Source of the DNA: Calditrichota bacterium | Lineage (GTDB): Bacteria; Calditrichota; Calditrichia; RBG-13-44-9; J042 | Length of the DNA: 16,794 nucleotides | Assembly: GCA_013150955.1 (NCBI GenBank) | Contig: JAADJD010000049.1 | Location: 1 to 16,794, forward strand | Reading direction: 5' to 3' | Part shown: one piece after another, positions 7,585 to 16,731 of the stretch | Layout of the letters: every line of letters starts with the position of its first letter | Position numbering within the stretch: the first letter of the stretch is position 1 | Position numbers and translations under genes: made by a program | The notes under the pieces: model-generated | The model's database searches: none | Told to the model about the DNA's origin: nothing | The model's input: only the letters and a program-made list of their open reading frames with translations

Positions 7585-8424
7585 ATGAAACGACATCTTG
7601 GATACGCGGGCGTATTTTTACTGGGCATCATCGCGGGATGGGGCATCCAGCATCTAACATACGTGCCGGCATCGTCCGTTGCCGCGGATCGACAGGCATT
7701 AAGTGAGCAGCTCACCATGGCTACCCTGTGGTTCCAGCAATCCTCCGAGGCCCGCGCCATGTACTATCAGACTTACAACTGGGCTCGAAGGCTTCTGGAC
7801 GCATATCTGGAAAAAGACCGTTCGCCCAAACCACCAGCGATTGTTGTCGACATCGACGAAACGGTGCTGGACAACAGTCCCTACGAAGCCTGGCTGATTC
7901 AAACGGGGAACCAATATCCCCGGGGCTGGCCGGAATGGGTGCACCTGGCCCAGGCACGGGCACTGCCCGGCGCGGTGGAGTTTCTGCAATACGCCCACCA
8001 GAAGGGCGTAACCATCTTCTACGTCTCCAATCGCCAGATCCAGCTGCTGGAGCCGACCATCAGGAACCTGAAAGATCAGGGCTTTCCCCAGGCCGATACC
8101 CAGCATGTGCTGCTGCGCACCAATACTTCCAGTAAAGAACCGCGCCGACAGCAGATCGCCCGCCGGTACCACATCCTGCTCTTCCTGGGCGATAATCTGA
8201 ACGATTTTTCCAGAGATTTCGAGAAACAATCGCTGGAAGCACGCCACCAGCGGGTGGATCAAATGAAACGCCAGTTTGGGCAGCGCTACCTGATCCTCCC
8301 CAATCCCATGTACGGAGAATGGGAAGGGGCCATTTATGAATACAACTGGAATTTACCGGAAGCCGAAAAACTCAAGCGACGAAAAGCGGCACTGTTGACC
8401 GCACCCCTGTCCGATCAGCAGTGA
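7585..8424 (+). CDS. HAD class C acid phosphatase / 5'-nucleotidase, lipoprotein e(P4) family
   Basis: This 279-residue protein belongs to the DDDD (class C) HAD phosphatases, which dephosphorylate nucleotides such as NMN and 5'-NMPs in the envelope. The motifs appear in order: VVDIDETVLDNS (87-98, nucleophile Asp89 and acid/base Asp91), YVSNR (146-150, motif II), Lys184 in SSKEPRR (motif III), and LGDNLNDF (201-208, Asp203 and Asp207, motif IV). The N-terminus has one hydrophobic segment (about 6-20, YAGVFLLGIIAGWG) but no cysteine. Despite the family name it is therefore not a lipoprotein; a signal anchor or a cleaved signal is expected. GGTGAGGG precedes the ATG by about seven bases. It is probably in an operon with the upstream alkaline phosphatase, which fits a joint role in phosphate or nucleoside scavenging. 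Confidence 0.92.
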   Translation: MKRHLGYAGVFLLGIIAGWGIQHLTYVPASSVAADRQALSEQLTMATLWFQQSSEARAMYYQTYNWARRLLDAYLEKDRSPKPPAIVVDIDETVLDNSPYEAWLIQTGNQYPRGWPEWVHLAQARALPGAVEFLQYAHQKGVTIFYVSNRQIQLLEPTIRNLKDQGFPQADTQHVLLRTNTSSKEPRRQQIARRYHILLFLGDNLNDFSRDFEKQSLEARHQRVDQMKRQFGQRYLILPNPMYGEWEGAIYEYNWNLPEAEKLKRRKAALLTAPLSDQQ

Positions 8425-8504
8425 GCCAACATCCGCCGGGGACGGAGCAGCACTCGAACGATTCAAAGGGGGATCTGCAGCCGTGTGCGTTCTACCGCTT
8501 CCAC

Positions 8505-8532
8505 GGAAAAGGGCTTCGGCCCCATCGTTTCC
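8505..8532 (+). terminator. UUCG-loop hairpin after the phosphatase pair, possible terminator
   Basis: GGGC-TTCG-GCCC (8511-8522) is a compact hairpin with the very stable UUCG tetraloop. It is flanked by outer complementary arms GGAAA (8505-8509) and TTTCC (8528-8532) with bulges. It sits in the 139-base gap between the e(P4)-type gene and the DUF885 gene. Only a three-base T run follows, so efficient intrinsic termination is uncertain. It may instead be a processing or stability element. Confidence 0.35.
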
Positions 8533-8563
8533 GATCAATGGCAATAAAACTGAGAGGTGAAAG

Positions 8564-10327
8564 ATGAGACCTGTCTGGATAATCCTTGTTCTGCTGCTGG
8601 CATTTGGAACCCAGCTGGCCCGTACGCCGGCACAAAACGCCCTGCACCAGCTGTTTAACGAAGCCTGGGAATATCAACTAAAGGAAAATCCGCTGTTTGC
8701 CACCATGGTGGGCGTTCACAAATACAACGATCGGTTACCCTCGGTCCGGCCGGAAGATTTTGTTCGGAGTGCCCGGAAGCTACAGGAATTTCTCGATCGC
8801 CTGCAGGCAATCGACCGCCAGGCCCTGCCACGGGAGGATCAGATCAATTATGACATCTTCAAATGGCAACTGGAAAATTATCTGGCAGAATTTCAATTCA
8901 ATACCCACCTGATGCCCATTACCCAGCGCGGCGGTTTTCACGTTCAATTTCCCCAGTTGCCTCGCCGCGTCCCTCTCAAAACCGTCAAAGATTACGAAAA
9001 CTACATTGCCCGGCTGCGGGCATTTGCCCCATACGCCCAACAACATATCCAGCTCATGCGCGAGGGCATGCGAAGGGGCTACACGCTTCCGCGCATTTTA
9101 CTGAAAGGTGTGGAGGAAACCCTTCGGCCCCACCTGGTGGATCAACCGGAAAAAAGCCTGTTGTATGAACCGTTCCGGAACATGCCGGATCATTTTCCAG
9201 AAGATGTTCAAAAACGGCTGCGGGAACAGGGACGAAAGGCAATTGAAGAATCGGTATTGCCGGGCTTTCGGCAATTTTACACATTCGTGAAAGAAGAATA
9301 TACCCCCGCTGCCCGTGAAAGCATCGGGGCACGGGATCTGCCCAACGGAAAGGCTTTCTACCGCCATCGCGTTCGCTACTTCACCACGCTGGACATGGAT
9401 CCGGAGGCCATTCATGAAATTGGCCTGCAGGAAGTTCGGCGCATTCGTCAGGAAATGGAGGCCATTATCCAGGAACTTCAGTTCGACGGTACTCTGCAGG
9501 ACTTTATTCAATTCCTGCGTACCGATCCCCGCTTTTACGTGGACACACCGGAGGAATTGCTGAAAGAAGTGGCATACGTATTGAAGCGCATGGATGGCGA
9601 ATTGCCCCGTCTGTTCAAAACTCTGCCGCGCATGCCCTACGGGATCCGGCCGGTGCCCGATTTTCTGGCTCCCCGCGCCACCACGGCCTACTACAATCGT
9701 CCCGCCGGGGATGGAACCCGTGCTGGATTCTACTACGTCAACACCTACGATTTAAAAAGCCGTCCCCTGTACGAAATCGAAGCCCTCTCCTTCCATGAGG
9801 CCGTTCCCGGACATCACCTGCAACTGGCGCTGCAGCAGGAGCTGCCCGACTTACCTCCCTTTCGACGGTTCGGTGGTTTTACCGTGTTTGTGGAAGGCTG
9901 GGCCCTTTACGCCGAACGACTGGGACTGGAGGTTGGGTTTTACCAGGATCCGTACAGTAATTTCGGGCGATTGACCTACGAGATGTGGCGTGCGTGTCGA
10001 CTGGTGGTGGACACCGGGATCCACTACCTGGGATGGACCCGACAGCAGGCCATTGATTTCATGGCTGAAAATACCGCACTCACCTTACTGAACATTGAAA
10101 ATGAAGTTGATCGCTACATCAGCTGGCCGGGACAGGCGCTGGGATACAAAATTGGCGAGTTAAAAATCCGCGAATTGCGCCAGTGGGCGGAAACGCAGCT
10201 GGGCGATGCGTTCGACATCCGTGAATTTCACGATGTGGTCTTGCTGGACGGGTCCATTCCCCTGTACCTGCTGGAGGAAAACGTGAAGGCATGGGTGCAG
10301 CAGGTTCAACAAAAGAAAGGCCAATAA
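8564..10327 (+). CDS. DUF885 family putative zinc metallopeptidase, exported
   Basis: This 587-residue protein has an N-terminal signal sequence (WIILVLLLAFGTQLA, 5-19) with no lipobox Cys, and is probably periplasmic. Its length matches the DUF885 family (about 550-610). The gluzincin-like zinc motif HEAVPGHHL lies at 411-419 (ligands His411 and His417, catalytic Glu412). FVEGWALYAE (442-451) provides the probable third ligand Glu444. Other conserved family stretches are YYVNTYDLKSRP (390-401), WRACRLVVDTGIHYLGW (475-491) and SWPGQALGYKIGE (520-532). The family is known from structures and is assigned as a peptidase mostly from this motif; substrates are poorly defined. GAGAGGTG lies four bases before the ATG. 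It follows the phosphatase genes in the same direction after 139 bases, and may have its own promoter because a hairpin lies between. Confidence 0.9.
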   Translation: MRPVWIILVLLLAFGTQLARTPAQNALHQLFNEAWEYQLKENPLFATMVGVHKYNDRLPSVRPEDFVRSARKLQEFLDRLQAIDRQALPREDQINYDIFKWQLENYLAEFQFNTHLMPITQRGGFHVQFPQLPRRVPLKTVKDYENYIARLRAFAPYAQQHIQLMREGMRRGYTLPRILLKGVEETLRPHLVDQPEKSLLYEPFRNMPDHFPEDVQKRLREQGRKAIEESVLPGFRQFYTFVKEEYTPAARESIGARDLPNGKAFYRHRVRYFTTLDMDPEAIHEIGLQEVRRIRQEMEAIIQELQFDGTLQDFIQFLRTDPRFYVDTPEELLKEVAYVLKRMDGELPRLFKTLPRMPYGIRPVPDFLAPRATTAYYNRPAGDGTRAGFYYVNTYDLKSRPLYEIEALSFHEAVPGHHLQLALQQELPDLPPFRRFGGFTVFVEGWALYAERLGLEVGFYQDPYSNFGRLTYEMWRACRLVVDTGIHYLGWTRQQAIDFMAENTALTLLNIENEVDRYISWPGQALGYKIGELKIRELRQWAETQLGDAFDIREFHDVVLLDGSIPLYLLEENVKAWVQQVQQKKGQ

Positions 10328-10344
10328 ACCCAAATAATGCATTA

Positions 10345-10548
10345 AACCGCAAATCACGCGAATGAATTCGAATCATATCAACAAAATAACGAATGTATCC
10401 GGGAAAGTATTTTCATTCAGATAGAATCAAGTGCATTTTATTATTTATATTGGTGTTAATTCGTGTAATTAGTGGTTCTGATGCATCATCGGGTTTTATG
10501 TGTATTCATTCGTGCAATTCGTGCTCTCATGCATCATCTGGGTTCATT
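10345..10548. repeat. Cluster of AT-rich dispersed repeat units between DUF885 gene and trmO
   Basis: Most of the 216-base gap is built from one repeat family. AACCGCAAATCACGCGAAT begins at 10345. An inverted related copy lies at 10441-10477 (its reverse complement includes ACCACTAATTACACGAATT). Two tandem direct units follow at about 10459-10500 and 10508-10548, sharing ATTCGTG-AATT and ATGCATCATC-GGGTT with a 48-49 base period. The last unit abuts the trmO stop codon. Repeats reading 'accacgaattacacgaat' are widespread intergenic elements in many bacterial genomes; their function is unknown. Confidence 0.6.
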
Positions 10549-10993
10549 CCGACTGCAACCAGCCGATCCGAATATCGTCGGCCTGATCCACTTCCGGAAT
10601 GTACGGCTTAATGTCCAGCAGGGGGGTGCCGTCCACAAAATCCACATTTTGAACATGCAGTAGATTGGCCTCTACTTTCAGCAATCGCACCACAGATAAC
10701 CCGATGGGATTGGGCCGATTCGGCGAACGGGTGGTGAATACGCCATGGACTTTCCGGGCCCGGCGGGGTTTGACCAGCAGCTTGCCATCTTTGCTTAAGT
10801 GCAGGTGATACAATAAAATAAGGTGGGAAAATCCCTCGATATCCTTCAATCCCGCCGCAAACTCGGGAAAAATCTCAATCGTTGCGGTAATGTGCTGCCC
10901 ATTCAGGGGACTGCGGGGGATATCCTTCGGATCCTTTATGGGAACCCGAATGATTCCAATTGGCCGATAACAAATGGATTGTCGATTGCACAT
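10544..10993 (-). CDS. trmO: tRNA (N6-threonylcarbamoyladenosine37-N6)-methyltransferase TrmO
   Basis: TrmO (also TsaA/YaeB) methylates t6A37 of ANN-decoding tRNAs, including threonine tRNA, using S-adenosylmethionine in the cytosol. The hallmark motif GVFTTRSPNRPNPIGLS lies at 84-100. Supporting family motifs are PIGIIRVP (11-18), IEGFSHLILLYHLH (52-65) and DGTPLLDIKPYIPEVD (121-136). At 149 residues it is the short form, comprising only the beta-barrel catalytic domain and lacking the C-terminal extension of E. coli TrmO (about 235 residues). A GAGGGA lies about ten bases before the ATG at 10993. It is transcribed divergently from the permease gene, and its 3' end abuts a repeat cluster. 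Confidence 0.92.
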   Translation of the reverse strand: MCNRQSICYRPIGIIRVPIKDPKDIPRSPLNGQHITATIEIFPEFAAGLKDIEGFSHLILLYHLHLSKDGKLLVKPRRARKVHGVFTTRSPNRPNPIGLSVVRLLKVEANLLHVQNVDFVDGTPLLDIKPYIPEVDQADDIRIGWLQSE

Positions 10994-11062
10994 GCGAATC
11001 GTCTTCCCTCATTCAATGTAGTGAAAATGTTCTACCGTTAACAATCACGCCCGCAAACAACC

Positions 11063-11077
11063 GGAAATTCAATTTCC
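11063..11077. promoter_or_regulatory. Perfect palindrome in the trmO/permease divergent region
   Basis: GGAAATT-C-AATTTCC is a perfect 7+1+7 inverted repeat. It is 70 bases upstream of the trmO ATG and about 190 bases upstream of the permease ATG. Its shape suits a dimeric repressor operator, for example one controlling a metal exporter. It resembles the GGGGAATTTCCCC box at 5845-5857. No regulator gene is present in the window, so this is inference from symmetry only. Confidence 0.3.
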
Positions 11078-11267
11078 CGCCATGATCCTCACCGGTCGTC
11101 GAATAAAACCGAACATCCCGGACGGAAACATTTTCCAGTCTGGCAAGGGAATATCGCATTTTCTCATTTGCAATTCCATATTTTTTCTTAAATTTGAATG
11201 GGTTGTCCGGGCGTATCCTGACGGCATTTCCCTCATCCAAATTGAGAATGGATTAACGGACAGGACC

Positions 11268-12098
11268 ATGACACTGGAAATTCTGGAACACGCACTGGAA
11301 ATCACCTTCACCGTCTTTTTAATGATGGTGGTGGTAGACTGGATAGACGTGCGCACCCGTGGAAAAGCCAAGGAATGGTTCACGGGAAAGAAATTTCGGG
11401 AATACGTGATCAGCGCATTTTTAAGCGCCACCCCTGGCTGCATGGGCGCTTTCCTGAACGTCTCCCTTTACATTCACGGATTTCTCTCCTTTGGGGCCAT
11501 TGTTGGGGCCATGATCGCGACCAGCGGCGACGAATCGTTCGTCATGTTTGCGGAATTCCCGTTGATTGCATTGCTGCTGCACGTCCTTCTGTTCGTCTTT
11601 GGTGTGCTGTTCGGCTTTATTACAGATACCATTTCGAAAAGGTGGAACATCCAACCATGCACGGAATGCCCGGCCCAGGTGTACCATCACGAAGAACATT
11701 CACTGAAACACTATTTTACCGAACATATCTGGCAGCATATCATCCGCAAGCACCTCCTGCGAGTCTTTTTGTGGACACTGTTTGCCCTCTGGATTGTGGC
11801 TCTGGCGGAACGTTACCTGCAGGTGGAAACATTCGCCATGAACAATCCGTACTGGATGATTCTTTTCGCGGCTTTGCTGGGAGTTATCCCGGAATCCGGT
11901 CCTCATCTAATCGTCGTCATGCTGTACAGTCAGGGCTCCATTCCGTTTTCGGTGCTGCTGACCTCCTCGCTGGTTCAGGATGGCCACGGTCTGTTGCCCA
12001 TGCTTTCCTATTCAGTTCGGGACGCCGTTCGCATCAAAGCATTTAATCTGGTGTACGGACTCCTGGTTGGTTATGCAGCAATGGCGCTGGGATTTTAG
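11268..12098 (+). CDS. Putative metal-exporting permease (ArsP_2 / 10-TM heavy-metal exporter-like)
   Basis: This is a polytopic inner-membrane protein of 276 residues from the ATG at 11268, which is preceded by GGACAGG. The frame is open back to 11082, but the extra 62 residues are not family-like, whereas MTLEILEHALEITFTVF is. Two halves carry related signature segments. The first is TPGCMGAFLNVSLYIHG followed by SFGAIVGAMIATSGDE (55-89). The second is GVIPESGPHLIVVMLY followed by SVLLTSSLVQDGHG (205-241). This suggests an inverted-repeat transporter with polar residues in the membrane. The loop at about 125-162 has a CTEC pair and nine His residues, a likely metal-binding segment. The family is annotated as a putative heavy-metal, manganese or arsenic exporter without firm biochemical proof. 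The substrate here is unknown. Confidence 0.75.
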   Translation: MTLEILEHALEITFTVFLMMVVVDWIDVRTRGKAKEWFTGKKFREYVISAFLSATPGCMGAFLNVSLYIHGFLSFGAIVGAMIATSGDESFVMFAEFPLIALLLHVLLFVFGVLFGFITDTISKRWNIQPCTECPAQVYHHEEHSLKHYFTEHIWQHIIRKHLLRVFLWTLFALWIVALAERYLQVETFAMNNPYWMILFAALLGVIPESGPHLIVVMLYSQGSIPFSVLLTSSLVQDGHGLLPMLSYSVRDAVRIKAFNLVYGLLVGYAAMALGF

Positions 12099-13512
<1,414 letters not shown>

Positions 13513-13582
13513 TGGCGAATCGACGTTTGAAATGGAAAAACATCATCGTTTGTTCAACGCCTCGAAAACAGGGTGAATGTCC

Positions 13583-14680
13583 ATGAGCGAGAAATGCCCT
13601 GCACTGGAAGATGTGTTACTGTTGCTGACCATCCCCAACATTGGGCCCGGACGCATTCGGAAACTGCTGGCCATATTCCCCACTGCCAAGGACATTTTAC
13701 AGGCGCCTATTCAAACCCTCATGCGGATTGAAGGTATCGACCAGCGGCTGGCTCTGCAAATTAAACAGGGCGGGGATCCACGGGCGGTGCAACAACAACT
13801 GAAGTTAATGCACACGCACAACGTAAAATGGATGACCATCTGGGACGAAGGCTACCCGCCCCTGCTCAAACACATTCCCGATCCGCCTGTAATCCTGTTT
13901 TACAAAGGCGCCATCCCCAATCCCTGGCCGGTTTGCCTGGCGGTTGTAGGAACCCGACTGCCATCGAACTACGGAAAAATCATTACCGAAAAGCTGGTAC
14001 TGGAACTGGTAAAAAACGGGGTGGCCATCGTTAGTGGACTGGCGCGAGGGATCGATACCATTGCCCATCGGACGGCCATCCGGCAGGGAGGGCTGACCTT
14101 TGCCGTGCTGGGCAACGGGCTGGATGCTATCTATCCCCCGGAAAACCGCACCCTCTTTCGGGATATTGCCCAGCATGGTGCGGTCTTTTCAGAATTCTTT
14201 CTGGGCACCGGCCCCGATGCCGGCAATTTTCCCCGACGCAACCGTATCATCAGCGGCATGTGCCAGGGCATTCTGGTGATAGAAGCAGGAGAAAAAAGCG
14301 GTGCCCTGATCACCGCCAACTACGCCATCGACCACAATCGGGAAGTGTTCGCCGTGCCCGGAGAAGTTACCAATCCAAAAAGTCTGGGGTGTCATCGATT
14401 GATTCAGAAAGGGGCCAAGCTGGTGCATTCTGTTGAGGACATTCTGGAGGAGTTGCCACTCCAGAAAGCCCCGGGAGTCCGGAACCCTGCACCGCCTCCC
14501 AACCTGAGTGACAGCGAGTTGTCCCTGCTGGAACAGCTTTCCTACAATGAACCGCGCCACATTGACCAGCTGGTTCTAAAGCTGGAAGAGTCCCCGGCCG
14601 TGTTATTGTCCCGACTGTTACAATTGGAACTGAAAGGACTCGTCAAGCAATTGTCGGGGAAAATGTTTATTCGCACCTGA
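13583..14680 (+). CDS. dprA: DNA-processing protein DprA
   Basis: DprA binds incoming single-stranded DNA during natural transformation, protects it and loads RecA. It is also present in many bacteria not known to transform. The 365 residues show the usual order: N-terminal helix-hairpin-helix/SAM-like region (about 1-62), Rossmann-like DprA core (about 80-285) and C-terminal winged helix (about 305-365). Core motifs are VVGTRLPSNYG (121-131), GLARGIDTIAH (152-162), AVLGNGLDAIYPPEN (174-188), FPRRNRIISG (216-225), EAGEKSGALITA (234-245) and FAVPGE (256-261). The ATG at 13583 is preferred because AGGGTG ends seven bases upstream. An ATG at 13577 is too close to that site. It lies 70 bases after obg and may be cotranscribed with it. 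Confidence 0.95.
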   Translation: MSEKCPALEDVLLLLTIPNIGPGRIRKLLAIFPTAKDILQAPIQTLMRIEGIDQRLALQIKQGGDPRAVQQQLKLMHTHNVKWMTIWDEGYPPLLKHIPDPPVILFYKGAIPNPWPVCLAVVGTRLPSNYGKIITEKLVLELVKNGVAIVSGLARGIDTIAHRTAIRQGGLTFAVLGNGLDAIYPPENRTLFRDIAQHGAVFSEFFLGTGPDAGNFPRRNRIISGMCQGILVIEAGEKSGALITANYAIDHNREVFAVPGEVTNPKSLGCHRLIQKGAKLVHSVEDILEELPLQKAPGVRNPAPPPNLSDSELSLLEQLSYNEPRHIDQLVLKLEESPAVLLSRLLQLELKGLVKQLSGKMFIRT

Positions 14681-14948
14681 ATGCATCGTTCGGAAAAGAA
14701 AGTGCTCTGGCAAACAGCAGAAAAGCTTGCATTTGGGCATCCTTTTGCACTTCTGTTTATGCAGGTTCTGAGGGAACCCATTGCACCGGGGAAAAATACA
14801 GGAATCTGATTTTCTCTTTCGGAAGACGGGGAAACGTGTGTATTTTGGAATTCATCGAAAACGTTTTTTCTGAAAAAAATGTAAATTCCAGAATGGAGCT
14901 GTGGCATATTCGAAAGCGGATTTTCAACCAAAGACTCAGGAGAAACCC

Positions 14949-16583
14949 GTGAAATTCATTCCCATACAGTTTCCGGAAAAAAATCGATTATTTGGGGCCT
15001 ATCTGGAAAAATCCGCATCGATTCGCCCATTTTACGATCGGATTCCCGGAGATCCCCTGACCGATCTGCTACTACAACTTTCTCGACGTTCCTACCCGCG
15101 GGACGCGCTGGTATCGATGTTAAAAACTCAGAACCAGGGCTGGGGAGCTGAATCTGCGACCCTGGACAACATCGAACGATTAAAAAACTCGCATACCCTG
15201 GCGGTGGTGACAGGTCAGCAGGCGGGGGTATTTGGTGGCCCATTGTATACCATTTTTAAAGTTATGACAGCTATCCAGCAATCAATATTCCTTAACAACC
15301 AATTTCCGGATTATCACTTTGTTCCAATTTTCTGGATGGAAGTCGACGACAGCGATTTTGACGAAATTCACCATATTCAATACATCGACAAACACAATCG
15401 TCTGCAACGGCTGGAACTGCCTGAACCCGAATCGGAACAGGGAAAACCGATTTTTCTCCGTACCCTTCCTCCGGAAATAACGGACTGGTTTCACCGTATT
15501 CGGGACGATTTCTTTGATACCGAATTCAAATCCGATGTACTAAACCATTATGCCCGCTGTTATACCCCGGGACGCCCCTACACCGATGCCCTCGCCTGTT
15601 TGCTTCTGAGTCTGTTTTCCTCCCACGGCCTCATTGTACTAAATCCCACTGCTCCCGAAATAAAACAACTGGGACGTCCTTTTTTTGAGACCCTTCTTCA
15701 CGGTGGTCAGGAATTGATCACCGCACTTCAGGAGAGGAATCGTCAGTTACAACAGGCAGGCTTTGATCCCCAGGTTCACATCAATCCCCGGCAGACATTC
15801 CTCTTCTTCATCGACGAGGACGGCCGTCGGGTGCGCATCGATCGGGAGGACGCCCGCACCCTGCTATTCAAATATCCTGAGGGATATCGTCCCGCTCCCC
15901 GGGAGCAGGTTCTGGAGTTACTGGAAAAGCATCCGGAGCGCTTTACCACCAACGTGGTGTCGCGTCCCCTTTTTCAGGATCGCCTCCTGCCCACGATCAT
16001 CTACATTGCGGGCCCGGCAGAAGTGGCCTACTTTGCCCAATTGCATTCGATTTACCAGCAACTCAACATCCCCATGCCGGTCATCCATCCCCGCCACCGG
16101 TTTACTCTGGTGGAGTCAAAAATCCAGAAAATCCTGCAAAAATATCAACTGGATTATCCCACCATTTTTGAGAAACAGCATCAGATTTTAAAAGAATGGC
16201 TGCAACGGGAGGCGAATGCACAACCGGTAATCCAAACCTTTCTGGAAATCCAGCAACACGTGGATCGCCAGCTCAAAACTTTTCTCCCTGCACTGGAGGC
16301 GTTTGATCCCACACTCATTAAGGCGCTTCAGCATACCCGAGCATCCATACAAAGCAATTTAAACAAATTCCAGCAAAAGCTGGAACGCTCCCTTCAAAAC
16401 CGACACCAGACCCTGACGCGTCAACTGGAAAAGATGCTGCTCCATTTTTTTCCCCAGCACGCTCCTCAGGAACGGGTGCTGAATATGATTTATTTTCAGA
16501 TCAAGTACGGCTGGCAATTCCCGGATCAATTGCTGGAAAGAATGCCCGCGGACACCCTCCCCCACTGGATCGTCGAACTATAG
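14949..16583 (+). CDS. bshC: Bacillithiol biosynthesis cysteine-adding enzyme BshC
   Basis: BshC adds cysteine to glucosaminyl-malate, the last step in making the thiol cofactor bacillithiol. The GTG at 14949 is chosen because AGGAG lies six bases upstream and MKFIPIQF suits the family. An upstream in-frame GTG at 14901 would add 16 residues. The resulting 544 residues match the usual length (about 530-545). Motifs include VVTGQQAGVFGGPLYTIFK (86-104), PIFWMEVDDSDFDEIHHI (126-143) and IAGPAEVAYFAQL (353-365) in the nucleotide-binding-like core. A Gln-rich coiled-coil helical arm covers about 391-495. The partners bshA and bshB are not in the window. It is codirectional with dprA but separated by 268 bases with no recognisable gene. 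Confidence 0.93.
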   Translation: MKFIPIQFPEKNRLFGAYLEKSASIRPFYDRIPGDPLTDLLLQLSRRSYPRDALVSMLKTQNQGWGAESATLDNIERLKNSHTLAVVTGQQAGVFGGPLYTIFKVMTAIQQSIFLNNQFPDYHFVPIFWMEVDDSDFDEIHHIQYIDKHNRLQRLELPEPESEQGKPIFLRTLPPEITDWFHRIRDDFFDTEFKSDVLNHYARCYTPGRPYTDALACLLLSLFSSHGLIVLNPTAPEIKQLGRPFFETLLHGGQELITALQERNRQLQQAGFDPQVHINPRQTFLFFIDEDGRRVRIDREDARTLLFKYPEGYRPAPREQVLELLEKHPERFTTNVVSRPLFQDRLLPTIIYIAGPAEVAYFAQLHSIYQQLNIPMPVIHPRHRFTLVESKIQKILQKYQLDYPTIFEKQHQILKEWLQREANAQPVIQTFLEIQQHVDRQLKTFLPALEAFDPTLIKALQHTRASIQSNLNKFQQKLERSLQNRHQTLTRQLEKMLLHFFPQHAPQERVLNMIYFQIKYGWQFPDQLLERMPADTLPHWIVEL

Positions 16584-16681
16584 CGCTCACCGCCCCCGAA
16601 TTCCATCAATCCCTTCACCGAAAAAAAAGATTTTTCCCGGAGGCATTTTTTATCCCAGATCAGGCATTCGCCTACGAATGG

Positions 16682-16706
16682 CACGAATGAACACCAATAA
16701 AAATAA
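16682..16706. repeat. Copy of the dispersed AT-rich repeat seen near trmO
   Basis: The 25 bases starting CACGAATGAACACC match, in inverted orientation, the copy at 10441-10465 at 23 of 25 positions by eye. Both lie in intergenic DNA downstream of a gene, here bshC and there the DUF885 gene/trmO. This confirms a dispersed repeat within the window. Confidence 0.6.
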
Positions 16707-16731
16707 CCCGTTGTGCGAATTAGACAACCCA

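Noticed and set aside
7699-8262. 187-codon minus-strand frame inside the e(P4)-like gene
   Set aside because: Antisense shadow of a gene with complete HAD motifs.
11082-11267. N-terminal extension of the permease by 62 residues
   Set aside because: The extension lacks family similarity and a ribosome binding site. The ATG at 11268 fits the family N-terminus, and the extended stretch is better explained as promoter DNA.
11241-11267. Possible manganese (yybP-ykoY) riboswitch ahead of the permease
   Set aside because: Looked for because of the exporter-like product. The upstream region does not show the conserved elements or a pairing pattern I could recognise.
14681-14809. 42-residue open frame starting directly after the dprA stop
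   Set aside because: No separate ribosome binding site, no motif, and composition unlike its neighbours. Probably chance.
14850-14885. AAAACGTTTT and T6/A7 tracts as a terminator after dprA
   Set aside because: The palindrome has no loop, and the T/A tracts give only a weak AT stem more than 170 bases past the stop. Not supportable as a terminator.
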